NCBI GenBank assembly: GCA_004335835.1
Contig: RWJK01001016.1
Location: 1 to 37,113, forward strand
DNA from: Scenedesmus sp. ARA3
Taxonomy: Eukaryota; Chlorophyta; Chlorophyceae; Sphaeropleales; Scenedesmaceae
DNA: 37,113 bases
Direction: 5' to 3'
The notes beneath the pieces were generated by a model. That model was not told the origin of the DNA, ran no database searches, and saw only the letters and a program-made list of their open reading frames with translations. Positions 1-10,035 of this stretch are shown here, piece by piece. Every line of letters starts with the position of its first letter. The stretch's first letter is position 1. A program made the translations under genes and the position numbers.

Positions 1-345
1 GATGTACGGGTCCTCATCCTGCTTGATGCCCAGGTACAGCCCCATCTGCTGCACCTGCATGTCGAGACAATGCAACAGCAACAGCAGCAGCAGCAGCATG
101 GTGAGCAACCTGTAGCATGCAGTACTTTTTGATACGGGCTACATTGGCATCAGCATCCTGCCTGATGCCCAGGTACAGCCCCATCTGCTGCACCTGCAGG
201 TGGCAACAGAATGGCAGCGGCAGCAGCACGGTCAGCAAACCAGCCAGGCGGCAGTGGGGCAGACAGCGCCATCTGCGCAACCTGCCAAATGTACGGGTCC
301 TCATCCTGCTTGATGCCTAGGTACACGCCCATCTGCTGCACCTGT
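1..345 (-). repeat. Three tandem acceptor copies of the WW-leader exon
   Basis: Reading on the minus strand, the exon start CAG|GTGCAGCAGATGGG occurs at 341, 193 and 54, spaced 148 and 139 bp. All three encode VQQMG(V/L)YLGI(K/R)QD. The copy at 341 keeps the reading APLPPGW; the copy at 193 diverges after QDAD. The copy at 54 runs out of the window and is probably the productive exon. A (CAG)14-like tract (about 361-402) lies upstream of the first acceptor. Confidence 0.75.
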
Positions 346-362
346 ATATCAGCATATGCAGC

Positions 363-403
<41 letters not shown>

Positions 404-2077
404 GATGAGCAGGTACATAAATCAATACTGCTTGATGCATGCAACACCACAGCAACAGAATAGCGAAACCCACAAGTCCAGCAGCAGCATCAACAGCCGT
501 TCATGGCCAGGTGCCGCACATGGCTTTGCTGCCGCACCTCGTCAGCTGTTGGCAGCCGCTCCTTAGCGAGCACCTTGAGCTGTGCATAGCTGTGCATAGC
601 AGCATGATGCGCAGTTGCTTACATGAATATTCTACAGCTGATGCATGCAACACCAACAAAAACAACTTGCATGTGGTCGGCAGCATCATCAGCGCTCCGT
701 CATGCGTGGCTTGCTGCCATGCCGCACCTCGTCTGCTGTTGGTGGCCGCTCCTTTGCAGACGCCTTGAGCTGTGCATAGCCGCCCTGGTCCATGAACATG
801 GCCCCAGTGTAGTAGTCAAACACAGGGTGCTTGTCATGCAGCTGCCCTGCCTTGTCCTTGTACCACCTGCATTTGTTTGTTGAGAAGGCGCGGAAGATAA
901 AACATTTGGCTAGCAGTGGCGTAATAGTCAAACTCAGGGTGCTTGTCATGCAGCTGCCTTGACTTGTCTTTGTACCACCTGCAGCCAGACATAGTGACAA
1001 TGTTTCTGTGTGCCGCAGAGTCCAATGGTGTAACTTTCCTCGCTCAATGGCGTTACAATTAAGCTATCTGAGAACACGCTGGGCTAGGATGGCAAGGACG
1101 ATGGACAAGGACAGCATGTCGACCGGCTGTTCCTGCAAGCTGTGCTGCTTGCTGTTGCGCAGCACCCACTACTGGCCATGCCCGTGCGTTGCCGGCAATA
1201 GCTCACTGACGCTCCGGACAGGAGCAGCTAGGCATATAAGCACAGCTGCTGACAGGAAGTTTTACGCTGCTGCTTCCTGCAAGCACTGCTGCGCACCATG
1301 CACGCTGCTCTGCAGCAAACCCTGCTGTCAGATACAAACATACACCAGGCACAACCAGGCATTCCGCTAATGGCATAGCTGCAGCTTCCTGCAAGCACTG
1401 CTCATGCAAGCACTGCTCCTGCAAGCACCGCACCATGCACCCTGCTCTGCGTCAAACCCTGCTGTCCATCCACGTGGCAGGGATTCTGGCCGCAACAGGT
1501 CGTCCACAAGCTTCATGAACCGATCATTGGCCTGCATGAAGATTGTAGCAATGCAGACAATGACATTTAAGTCAGTTTATGGCAGAATGGGCAAGGCAAT
1601 GCCTCACAGCAGCAGCTTTGCATCCGTGTGTTGTGTAACGCGGGCGCTTGATGCACCAGTGGTCACCACTGCAGTGCAGCACAGGGCACGTAATTGAGTC
1701 CATTGCTGCTGGCAGTGCTGCTGATGCACACGGTGCACAATCAGGCAAAAGGTATCATTCTGATTTCACAAATCATGTGTAACAAAGCTCACTGGGCATC
1801 CCAGGTCACCATTTGCACATGCTGGTACAGCAGCAGCTGCTGCAGCTGTGACTATGACTGCTGACGAAGGCTCACAGCTCTTGCTAGCACTTACAGTGTC
1901 CACATTCAGCTGCTTGACAGCTGCTGCCACCTCCGGCGAGAACTTTTCCAGCAATGGAGCGACTTCAACGACAACAGTCAGAGTGGCGGGCTCCATTTTA
2001 CTGCTGTTGCCTTGAGAGTCACCGCTACCGCTAGATGACTTGTTCCTCGACAGCAGCCTGTCTATCCCTAGAACCAT
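1..2077 (-). CDS. WW-domain (CEP164-type) protein, partial, runs off left edge
   Basis: A minus-strand gene whose 3' part lies outside the window. Exon 1 is 2077-1895 (61 codons, ATG at 2077, donor GTAAGT). A clear internal exon is 866-728, reading WYKDKAGQLHDKHPVFDYY and ending KERPPTADE before donor GTGCGG. It joins in phase 0 to the exon starting at 54, VQQMGLYLGIKQDEDPYI. An upstream copy of that exon (341 downward) continues IWQVAQMALSAPLPPGW. The series PTxxE, LGIxxDED, APLPPGW is the leader that precedes the WW domain in CEP164-like proteins; this family assignment is from memory. A further probable exon (about 1537-1440) reads ANDRFMKLVDDLLRPESLP. The exons between 1440 and 978 could not be put in phase, so the model is incomplete. 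CEP164 acts at basal-body distal appendages, but algal WW proteins vary and no role is claimed. Confidence 0.45.
505..985 (-). repeat. Acceptor and donor copies flanking the WYKDK exon
   Basis: The exon 866-728 has one acceptor copy upstream, starting at 978 (WYKDKSRQLHDKHPEFDYY, 112 bp away). It has one donor copy downstream, ending at 538 (KERLPTADE then GTGCGG, 190 bp away). The intact exon therefore sits between partial copies of its own two ends. Confidence 0.7.
1265..1500 (-). repeat. Duplicated 3' end of the LLRPESLP exon and CTTGCAGGA acceptor-like repeats
   Basis: The minus-strand string for TAGFDAEQGAW followed by GTGCATGG (about 1475-1435) recurs as TAGFAAEQRAW (about 1328-1293). 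Each is followed by several copies of a short TGCTTGCAGGA motif that looks like a 3' splice site. Which of these sites are used could not be resolved from phase. Confidence 0.5.
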
Positions 2078-3503
2078 TTTGCTATATAGTTGTTTTACAG
2101 CCTACAACGTACGTCCGCTTGAGCTTGGAGCCATGAGCTACGCATAGCAGAGCTGCTGATCATCACGCTTGACGAGGCGTATTGTACGCTTCTGTTCATG
2201 CACAAGAAGAAAGAATGTGAATAGAACTGTTAACGAAAGCGTGTGTATACTGCGACCCAGGTTCCAGTACGATGTACTACAGGCTGTAGCTGAGTGAGTG
2301 GACCGCCACGTGATAAGGAAACTCAGCTTCCTCCTCGGTTGTAGATATTTGACTTTTAGTCACTCGTCTTCAAAGGCGTGCACGGTCCAGCGTTGCAGTG
2401 CGCGTCATGGTGTCCGCAAGGTTCCTCAGCCAGACTCAGCACTGCTAGCACCTTTACCATCACCCCAGGCACACCTCCTCTGTCTGCTATAGATGAACGG
2501 TTGCAGCTGTGTGAACTGCGCACATGTTTGGCAACAATTTGAAGCAACGTCAAACAGCTGACAACGTCACACACGTCGCTGCAAACAATCATGTTACCAG
2601 ACGGTGTCAACTTGACTTTGAAAGCAACAGCGTGTCTGACACAACTGCGCTCGTAAAAGCCTGCACAATCCGGGCTACACCAAACATGACAAAACCTGCA
2701 CAGAATTAGCCATCAGCGATGGTGGCTGGAACACCATGTTACTGCACTGCATTGCCACAGCGTAGCATGAACCGCCCGTGGCATGCATTTTTTTGGCATG
2801 CATACATATCCAGTTCAAAGGCTGGCACACGTGTGCGAGGGAAGCGGCACCACTCCCCTGGAGTAGTATGCCGCTGCAACCTCTGCTACTGTCATGAAGT
2901 AAGCAAATGACTTGTGTGTTTCACATTCTCTTGCTATCAGCAACAGCATGTGTATCTGACACCCAAGCACAGGTGCTTGCGACAACACAGAAGCACACAC
3001 TTCCTTTCAACGCAGTCGGCTGCAGAGGCAGCCACTGACAATGCATATCAGCCACTGACATGCAAAGGCAGCACACGTGCAAACAACCGGCAACAGCAAA
3101 ACAAGCGACACAATTCCACTTGGATTCTTTGTTCAACAGAATCCATACAACAACAAGGCACAATCCTTCTGTGCAGTGTGCGGCTGTGTTGCATTTTGCA
3201 GCAACCCTTTCCTCCAACCTCTGCAGCTTCTACATCAACGTCAAAATAAACAGACGGCTCGACACGAGCAGAGCAGCGTGTGCAAGTGTTGCAGCGCAGC
3301 AGCTAAAGGGTGACAGCAGTGATCAAACTGCAAGCAGCCACCCTCCCAAAGCAAGCTCAGCGCAAAAGTGAGCCTGCTGCAATAACAACGATGTAGGTCA
3401 GCAATCTTGGCAGGTGCGTACTGCATCTGCTGCATGTTTGCTTGCAGCACCGACCCGCACCATTTGACACCAGCGGAGATGTTCAAGCTGAAGCGCAACC
3501 ATG
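2078..3503. other. Intergenic: promoter of the WW gene and 3' flank of the zinc-motif gene
   Basis: No exon could be supported on either strand. The stretch is richer in A and T than its neighbours and largely free of CAG tracts. It should contain the minus-strand promoter of the gene starting at 2077 and the 3' UTR of the gene ending at 3504. A TATATAG lies only about 13 bases before the ATG at 2077, too close to act as its TATA box. Confidence 0.5.
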
Positions 3504-4510
3504 TCATTGCATCATAGCATCCCCTGCTGCGCTGCTGCTGCTCTGCGGGCACCACGCGTCCAGGTGTGCCTGCCGCCGCTGCTGCGGAACCACACCTCCG
3601 CAGTTGGGGCACTGCCAGCTGGAGCCGTCAGCCAGTGCAGCATCAGCTAAGCCGCCACGCCCAGTCTCCTGCAAGCACCGATGTGTTACATACTGGACTC
3701 AATGGATTGAAACCCTAAACAGGAGCCAACAAGAGGCTCATAGGAGGGAGATACATCAAAGAACATATCCACAAGGTGACGTGACGCCGTTGTAAGCATA
3801 CAGCGAGCGCAGCATCAGCCAGGCCGCCACGCCCAGTCTCCTGCAGGCGCAGGCGCACCGATAGTGATATAGCAGATGCAAGCATACAGCTAGTGCAGCA
3901 TCAGCTAAGCCGCCACGCCCAGTCTCCTGCACGCGCAGGCACTCAGAGAGTGGTATAGCAGACGTGACACAGCCAGTGCAGCATAAGCCAAGCCGACATG
4001 CCCAGCCTCCTGCAGGCGCAGGTAGACATCGCGCATGTGATGATGCATCATGCGCTTGCAACTACTGCAACTGCAATCTTCTGACTGCGCCCCTGTCGCT
4101 TGCCCTGAGCAGCCTACTCAGCACACAGGGCAATGTATCGCCAGCCCTGCTTACCCACCTCCAGTATTGCATTGCTGTCTTGCCCCTGATTGAGCGCCTG
4201 CTGTTGCTGTTGCTGATGTAGCAGCGTCTGCTGCCAGGCTGCTGGTGGCAACTGCTGCTGCTGTTGCTGCTGCTGGTACGGATGCATCTGTTGACTCTGC
4301 ACGGCAAACACAGACATGCAGCGGGCTTGAGCATATGCCCTGCTTGGCACTGCAAGCAGCATGCCAGCAGCCACACACAGAGAGGCTACCAAGTGACGGG
4401 TACATTTGAATGCCGTATCAATTCGGCAAGTGCACATGTTGCACTCTTGCGCTGTGCTCCTGAGACAAACACATCTACATTAGGTGGTGCACCCACCTGT
4501 AGGTGCTGCC

Positions 4511-4564
<54 letters not shown>

Positions 4565-5077
4565 GTCCCTGCTGCAGTTGTTGCTGCCGTTGCTGCTCTG
4601 CATGCAGTGACACTTGTGCTAGCAGCTGCGAGATCTCCTGGATGGGTGCTGCCCGCTGCGCATGGTACTGCTCAGCTGCATGCCGCAGCGTGGGTAGCAC
4701 TGCACTGTCCCCGCGCACAAGCTTCAAGGCTTGTATAACACACTGCAGGGTCCAAAGTACGTATAACAGTAAGGTATTGAAAATGCATGGTTTGGTCATG
4801 TGATGTTTCCACACTTGCTTTCCCAAACACTGCTGGTGCGTGACAAGCATGTCCAGCGGACGCATGCAGCTGTACTGCAGTGTGGATATGCAACTGCAGG
4901 AAGCTCCGTACCGACCCCCTGCTGTTGCTGATGAGAAAGCTATTGTTGAGCACTGATAACAAGTACCTGCAAAGCCTGATTGGCGTTAGATGCATGGATG
5001 GCCCCCTGAGCCTGATCCAGCAGCTGCTTTACAGTGTCATCGACATGTATGTGTTGCTGTGACCCCTGCACCTCCAT
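3504..5077 (-). CDS. PolyQ protein with C-terminal C2HC zinc-binding motif
   Basis: Four exons on the minus strand close in phase 0: 5077-4967, 4742-4497, 4296-4159 and 3668-3504 (660 nt, 219 aa, stop TGA). The N-terminal 100 residues look helical (DDTVKQLLDQAQGAIHASNA; VIQALKLVRGDSAVLPTLRH). Residues 38-119 end in a run of about 17 Gln encoded by pure CAG, and exon 3 is also Gln-rich. The last exon carries CPNCGGVV, then H200 and C205: C-x2-C-x11-H-x4-C, resembling C2HC zinc fingers such as the ZC2HC type. I do not recognise the full-length family and assign no function. Its ATG lies 370 bp from the divergent SBPase-like gene. Confidence 0.6.
3600..4010 (-). repeat. Four tandem copies of the 5' edge of the last exon (acceptor copies)
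   Basis: Acceptor-plus-exon starts TGCAG|GAGRCTGGGC occur on the minus strand at 4009, 3926, 3840 and 3668, spaced 83, 86 and 172 bp. They encode EAGHVGLAYAALA, ETGRGGLADAALA (three variants). Only the last, at 3668, continues into the zinc motif and stop codon. Exon 3 (ending 4159) could splice to any of them in phase 0. Confidence 0.75.
4511..4562. repeat. (CTG)17, coding polyQ on the minus strand
   Basis: An uninterrupted CTG run on plus, read as CAG in exon 2 of the zinc-motif gene. It is a likely length-variable site. Confidence 0.9.
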
Positions 5078-5446
5078 TTAACCTGCCAGTTGTTGCTAAT
5101 AGTAATCTTAAATATGTTTAAACAGCTCAAGACACGGAGAGGAGTTGGCGTGATGATGTTCAACACCCTTTTGCTCAAGCCGAAGCGCTACAGGGAGCGT
5201 CAACGGACTATTCATTCATATTCTGCACCAGAAACCGTTTTAAAGCACATCAACAGCCGTACACGCAGATATGTAAGTAACATCAGGGAGCAAGTCACCC
5301 ACCATGTCAAAGCAGCTTGGTGATCATGTCAACACACACATCACAACCACAGTTGTGTTCGTGTAGACTTTGATCTTGCATTACAGCCATAACACAGTGC
5401 ACGAGTTTGGCAGCCTGACAACGACAGCAGCGCCAAATTGCTGTGT
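5078..5446. promoter_or_regulatory. Divergent promoter region
   Basis: Lies between the ATG at 5077 (minus) and the ATG at 5447 (plus). No convincing TATA box or known motif was identified in it. A TATATAAG sits at about 5495, but inside exon 1 of the SBPase-like gene, so it is unlikely to direct that transcript. Confidence 0.4.
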
Positions 5447-6180
5447 ATGCGACGCTCAGTTGCTTGCGTTTTACTATTTACTGCCGTAGCTGCTTATATA
5501 AGCACACATTCCACTGCAATGGCTGCAACAGCGACGGCAGCAGCCCCAGTTGCTGTGGGAGCTGAACTTGAAAAGGCGCTAGAAGGGTTGGAGAGCGGCT
5601 TGGTGCGTCCATGCTATGCCAGCCGCCGCGACTGTTGCCCTCGACGCTGGCATACTTGAATAAAGCGTTGCCAAGTTGCAAAGCATGCACAGGGCAGCTG
5701 CTGCTGGCCAGGTGCTGTATCACTGGCGCTGCCTGTAGCAAGGGTACTATCATCTCATCACATGCAGCGCTCCAGATTACATGTGGCAGCGCTCAAGTTC
5801 AGCACCACACGTCCATATGAGTGTTATTTTGGCTGACATGTGCAGCGTTGTCTGTCTGCTTGCAGGCAAGTGTTGTGCAGAGCATCGCCAGCTCCGTCGC
5901 TGAGATCTCTGTAAGTATCTGACCCAGGGGCTGGGAGCAGCTTGTGAGCAGCGGCAGCATGCAGTCTCTGTCAAGTGAAAGTTGCTCAAGCAGAGCAACA
6001 GCACGTATACATACTCCAGCTGTGCCGCCTATTGGTGTCTACCTGCATGCGTCAGCAAGTGCTGCAATGTTCAGTCGTCACGGGGTGCTGTGCCAGGCAG
6101 CAGCAACACAACAGCACGGGCTTACGCTCCAGCCATAATGTCAGCGCTGGGTGGCACTGCTGACTGGTGCACCTTGTCAC

Positions 6181-6231
<51 letters not shown>

Positions 6232-6313
6232 CCTGCAGGCCTCTCTGCGGACGATGGAGTTTGATGAGGCAGGCAGCACCAACAGCTTCGGGGACGATCA
6301 GCTGCAGGTGAAC

Positions 6314-6354
<41 letters not shown>

Positions 6355-9300
6355 CCATCAACTGTCCAGACGACTGTGTACCTGTGTACTGTCTCCAGCT
6401 TTCCTGCAGCAGCTGTTCTGTCCTGCAGCGGTTGCAAGGGCGCAACGCTCCGCTATCCTTGCTTGACAAGTCAGTGCGTCCCACACAGACAGCGTTGCTG
6501 TGTTTGCTGCTGTGTGCAAGGATCCTGGCTCCCCTTGCTGAACTGCTGTCAGCACCTGTCCAGCTGCTCACCATGCTTGTACTGCCTGCAATTGCTTTCA
6601 CTGCTTATGTTCAGGCTGACATTCACGCTGATGAGATCATCTTCAAGCACCTGCGCAGCTGCCCTGCAGTGGCGTCAGCAAGCAGCGAGGAGCAGTCAGA
6701 CATCCTGCCGATGTCGCAGCAGCAGCAGCCAGGCCAGGGCTACTCGGTGAGCAGTGCCCAGAAGCAGAGTGAAAGCACATCATAGATTCCTGCTGCAAGC
6801 ATTTGACAGCTGCTAGGACTGCTGCTTGGGGATGATGTCGCATGCCGCAGCAGCAGCAGCAGCAGCCAGGGCAAGGCTACTCGGTGAGCAGGGCCCAAAA
6901 GCAGGGTTGAAGCACATCATAGATTCCTGCTGCAAGCATATGGCAGTTGCTAGGACTGCTGCTTGGTGATAATGTCGCATGCAGCACCAGCAGCAGCAGC
7001 CAGGCCAAGGCTGCTCGGTGAGCGCAGCCGCAACCTGAACCTGTATTGTTGTTGCTGCTGCAAGCATATTGGCCCGGTCAGGGCTGTCTTGGTTTCCAAG
7101 AAGGTTGACTTGATTCACCAAGTCAGCAGAAAACCTTGTTTGTAAAGCTGTGCTAGGCGTGCTCCTGCATGTACAGCTTGTCACAGCTGTGGGGAGCAGT
7201 CAGGGTGAATGCTGAATATGAGCAGCAGCACCAGCACCAGCACCAGGCGTGCTCCTGCATGTACAGCTGGTCATACTGGAGTGGAGCAGTCAGTTGATTG
7301 CAAAGCAGCAGCAGCACCAGCACGACGCAGCAGGGCAGGACAGTCAGCAGCAGGACATGTCGTTGTTGGACCCATCACATGTCAACCGCTGCACATCGAG
7401 CAAGCAAGCTTGCAGCACTTGCTCATGCGCTGGCCTGCTTTCATACATGCGCTGTCGTCACAAGCTAAGTGACGTTGACAAGCACTCTCAATGACTTTCC
7501 ACCTGCGCACTGCTGCACACTGCTGTACATTCAGGTGGCATTTGACCCGCTAGATGGCAGTAGCATCTTTGATGCCAACTTTGCAGTAGGCAGCATCTTT
7601 GGTGTGTGGCCTGGCAGCACACCACTCGGCCAGACAGGCAGGGACCAAGTCGCAGCAGCATACTCTGTCTACGGCCCGCGTACGCTGCTGGTACTGGCCG
7701 TCCCATCAGGCAGCAGAGCAGCAGCAGGTGGCAGCCAGCCGCAGCATTGCGACGCAGCACAGCAGCAGCAGCAGGACGGGCAGCAGCAGCAGCAGCACGG
7801 CAGCATATCGGAAGCGTTTGATGTGCTCGAGTTTGTGCTGAGTGACAGACGCTGGAGGCTGCGGAGGGTGCACACAAAGCTGGGCGACAGAAACAACGTG
7901 GCACCGGCCAACATCAGGGCAGCAGCAGGCAACGAGGCGTACCAGCAGCTGCTGCATGCGTGGATCACTAACGGCTGCAAGCTGCGCTACTCTGGAGGCA
8001 TGGTGCCTGATGTGCACCACATGCTGGCAAAGGTGGGTCTGGTGTGATGTCTGTGTTTTGAATGAATGAAAGTAACGGATTACTAACGGCTGCAAGCTGC
8101 GCTACTCTGGAGGAATGGTGCCTGATGTGCACCACATGCTGGCAAAGGTGGGATGGCTGTAATGCATGTGGTGCAGCGGCAGGAGTGCTCTTTGACATGT
8201 CCTGTTGAGGCCCAGCAGCAGTAGCAGCAAGTGCACACAGTATGCAAGCAAACGCAATGGCCCTTGCAGCGCACGTGACGCGAGAGACATCATGCTCAAC
8301 TTGGGACTCCTGCTGGTTGGGCTTACATGCATGGATGTAAAGCATGTGATAGTAGTATGGCAAGCATTGCTCACTCCCCAAGGTCTTTCTCCCTTGAGCT
8401 AGCTATTGCAGCTCTCACCTTACCAGGTGTTAGTGATGGCGTATGCCGCATGAGCACACGGATGTAACCCCTCTATCTATCTCCTTTGAGCTGCTGCTGG
8501 CAATGCTGCACTCCCCTGTGCGTGTGGTCTGCTGCGCTTCGCTGTTGCTGACAACAGGACTTTCTGATTATGATGTTGCCTTGCAGGGTGGCGCCGTGTT
8601 CTGCAACCCCGAGTACTGCGTGCTCCAATGTTGTCCCTCTCCCTTGAAGCATTGTCGAGGTGATTGCTGACAATGCTGCCTGTTTCTGTCCCTGGTGTAT
8701 TGTCTGTGGCTGCAGGGTGGTGGCGTGTTTTGCAACCCCAAGTCGGCCACAGCGCCAGCCAAGCTGAGGTTGCTGTACGAGTGTGCACCAGTGGCGCTGG
8801 TTGTCGAGGTGGGTGGTCCTATGTTTTCTATGTTACGACTTTGTTTACGCACGTGATTGATGTGGGGGCTCATGCACTGGGGTCCACACTGTATCGGTGT
8901 GTGTGACTAGGGTGAGGTGCAGCACTGCTGTACTGTGCAATTGTACGGTTGAGGTAACTTGTGTAGTGGCACATGGTAGCTGGTGCCTGTAGGCCTGTCG
9001 CCGGATTGCTGCGCTTGAGGCTAAGGTACCGCAAATGCGTGGATGAGTATTTGCCGCTGGTGCTGTCAAAGTGAAAGCAAACTTCACTTTTCCATTCATA
9101 TGTTTGACGTCAAATGCTTGACGCAACGACTGACTGACTGTTTGTTGCGCGTGCTTTTCATTTGCAGCCAGGCTGCGGGTGGCGTGTCACATGAAGGCCA
9201 GGGCTCCATCCCGCACCTAGACTCCAACTGGAAACAGCAGTCACTGACCGATGCCTTGCTGCGTCTGCGTTTTCCTGCAACCGCCTGCGTATTTTCCTGC

Positions 9301-9690
9301 AAGCAGGCTGCCGGCGGTGTGTCACATGACGGCCAGTGTCCACCCTGGACCTTGTCACTACCTGACAACTCACAACTGCAGACACTGACTGACACCTTGC
9401 TGTGCCTGTGTGCAGGCTGCTGGCGGTGTCTCACATGACGGCCGGGGCTGCATCCTGGACCTTGACATCAACTGGAAACAGTAGTCACCGACCAATGCCT
9501 TGCTGCGCCTGCGTGTTTTCCTGCAACCGCCTGCGTGTTTTCCTGCAAGCAGGCTGCCGGCGGCGTGTCACATGACGGCCAGGGCTCCATCCTGGACCTT
9601 GTCATCAACGACACAGGTGCACGCTCCATCGTTGCGCTGGGCTCAGCACCTCAGGTGGCGCAGTGCCTGCACGCCATGCGGGGCGCGTGA
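5447..9690 (+). CDS. Sedoheptulose-1,7-bisphosphatase-like phosphatase
   Basis: Seven exons close perfectly in phase 0: 5447-5602, 5866-5910, 6239-6307, 6615-6746, 7535-8032, 8716-8808 and 9553-9690 (1131 nt, 376 aa). SBPase/FBPase landmarks appear in order: NSFGDDQL (82-89), SSEE in exon 4, the metal/phosphate motif FDPLDGSS (137-144), GIFGVWPG-like SIFGVWPG, YGPRT, RYSGGMVPD (285-293), and the AKLRLLYECAP and AGGVSHDGQGS segments near the end. Known SBPases dephosphorylate sedoheptulose-1,7-bisphosphate in the Calvin cycle and are light-activated through a CxxxxC pair just before the FGDEQL block. Here that segment is FDEAGSTNS with no cysteine. The N-terminus is a hydrophobic leader (RRSVACVLLFTAVAAY) then Ala/Thr-rich, compatible with a transit or signal peptide. 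A polyQ insert lies in exon 5. FBPase is less likely, given the closer match to SBPase in exons 5-7. Confidence 0.85.
6180..6352. repeat. SBPase exon 3 framed by (CTG)15 before it and (CAG)12 after it
   Basis: A CTG run of about 15 units (about 6184-6230) ends ten bases before the acceptor CTTCCTGCAG|GCC of the 69-nt exon 3. Just after its donor (CAG|GTGAAC) comes a CAG run of about 12 units (about 6317-6352). The two runs are complementary, so a transcript could fold with exon 3 in the loop. Confidence 0.85.
6690..7025 (+). repeat. Three stacked donor copies of SBPase exon 4
   Basis: The end of exon 4 (QQQPGQGYS, then GTGAGC) is repeated with donors at 6747, 6884 and 7018, spaced 137 and 134 bp. 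Each unit carries the same exon phase and about 100 bp of the same intron sequence (GCACATCATAGATTCCTGC). Any donor gives the same protein if preceding sequence is handled as intron. Confidence 0.85.
7155..7330 (+). repeat. 90-bp tandem duplication inside SBPase intron 4
   Basis: AGGCGTGCTCCTGCATGTAC occurs at 7155 and again at 7245, followed in both by a GGAGCAGTCAG-like segment and an AGCAGCACCAGCAC run. It does not include an exon edge. Confidence 0.75.
7964..8158 (+). repeat. Donor copy of SBPase exon 5
   Basis: The last 69 nt of exon 5, including RYSGGMVPD and the donor AAAG|GTGGG, is copied 115 bp downstream (donors at 8033 and 8148). In the coding part the copies differ at two positions, both synonymous (ATC/ATT, GGC/GGA). 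Confidence 0.85.
8575..8740 (+). repeat. Acceptor copy upstream of SBPase exon 6
   Basis: TGCAG|GGTGGCGCCGTGTTCTG at 8587 is a partial copy of the true exon start at 8716 (129 bp apart). It encodes GGAVFCNPEY, against GGGVFCNPKS in the full exon. Confidence 0.8.
9160..9600 (+). repeat. Four acceptor copies of SBPase exon 7
   Basis: CAG|GCTGC(G/C/T)GG starts occur at 9172, 9307, 9416 and 9553, spaced 135, 109 and 137 bp. All encode AAGGVSH(E/D)G. Only the last continues without damage to the stop codon at 9688-9690. The flanking GACTGAC and TTTTCCTGCAA segments are repeated as well. Confidence 0.8.
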
Positions 9691-10035
9691 GCAGCAGAGC
9701 AGCATTGGCTGCATGCCATATGGGGCACAGGAGCTGCAGTGCAGCTGTGTAGCACTGCAGCAGCGCAGCAGTGCAGTGGCGCAGCGCTGGTCGTCATGAG
9801 GGCGGGCGAGCAGCAGTGCATCATTGCGCTGGGCTCGGCACCTCAGGTGGCGCAGTGGCTGGACGCGATGCGGGGCGCATGAGCAGCAGAACATCAGGGG
9901 CGTGGGGCGTGGCGTCAACAGCAGTGCAGCACTGCCTGGTCGTCATGAGGGCGGGCGAGCAGCAGTGCAACGTTGCCCTGGGCTCAGCGCCTCAGGTGGC
10001 GCATTGCCTGGACGCAATACGGGGCGCGTGAGCAG
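9630..10035 (+). repeat. Stop copies: SBPase coding terminus repeated in the 3' UTR
   Basis: The terminal coding block (VALGSAPQVAQCL, then MRGA and stop) recurs twice after the true stop, with TGA at 9880-9882 and 10029-10031 (192 and 149 bp spacing). Both keep the frame IALGSAPQVAQWLDAMRGA or NVALGSAPQVAHCLDAIRGA. A more decayed fragment follows near 10078-10110. Confidence 0.8.

Noticed and set aside
5490..5503. TATATAAG as SBPase promoter
   Set aside because: It lies within exon 1 and only about 20 bases before the next in-frame ATG, so no transcript from it would carry that start.
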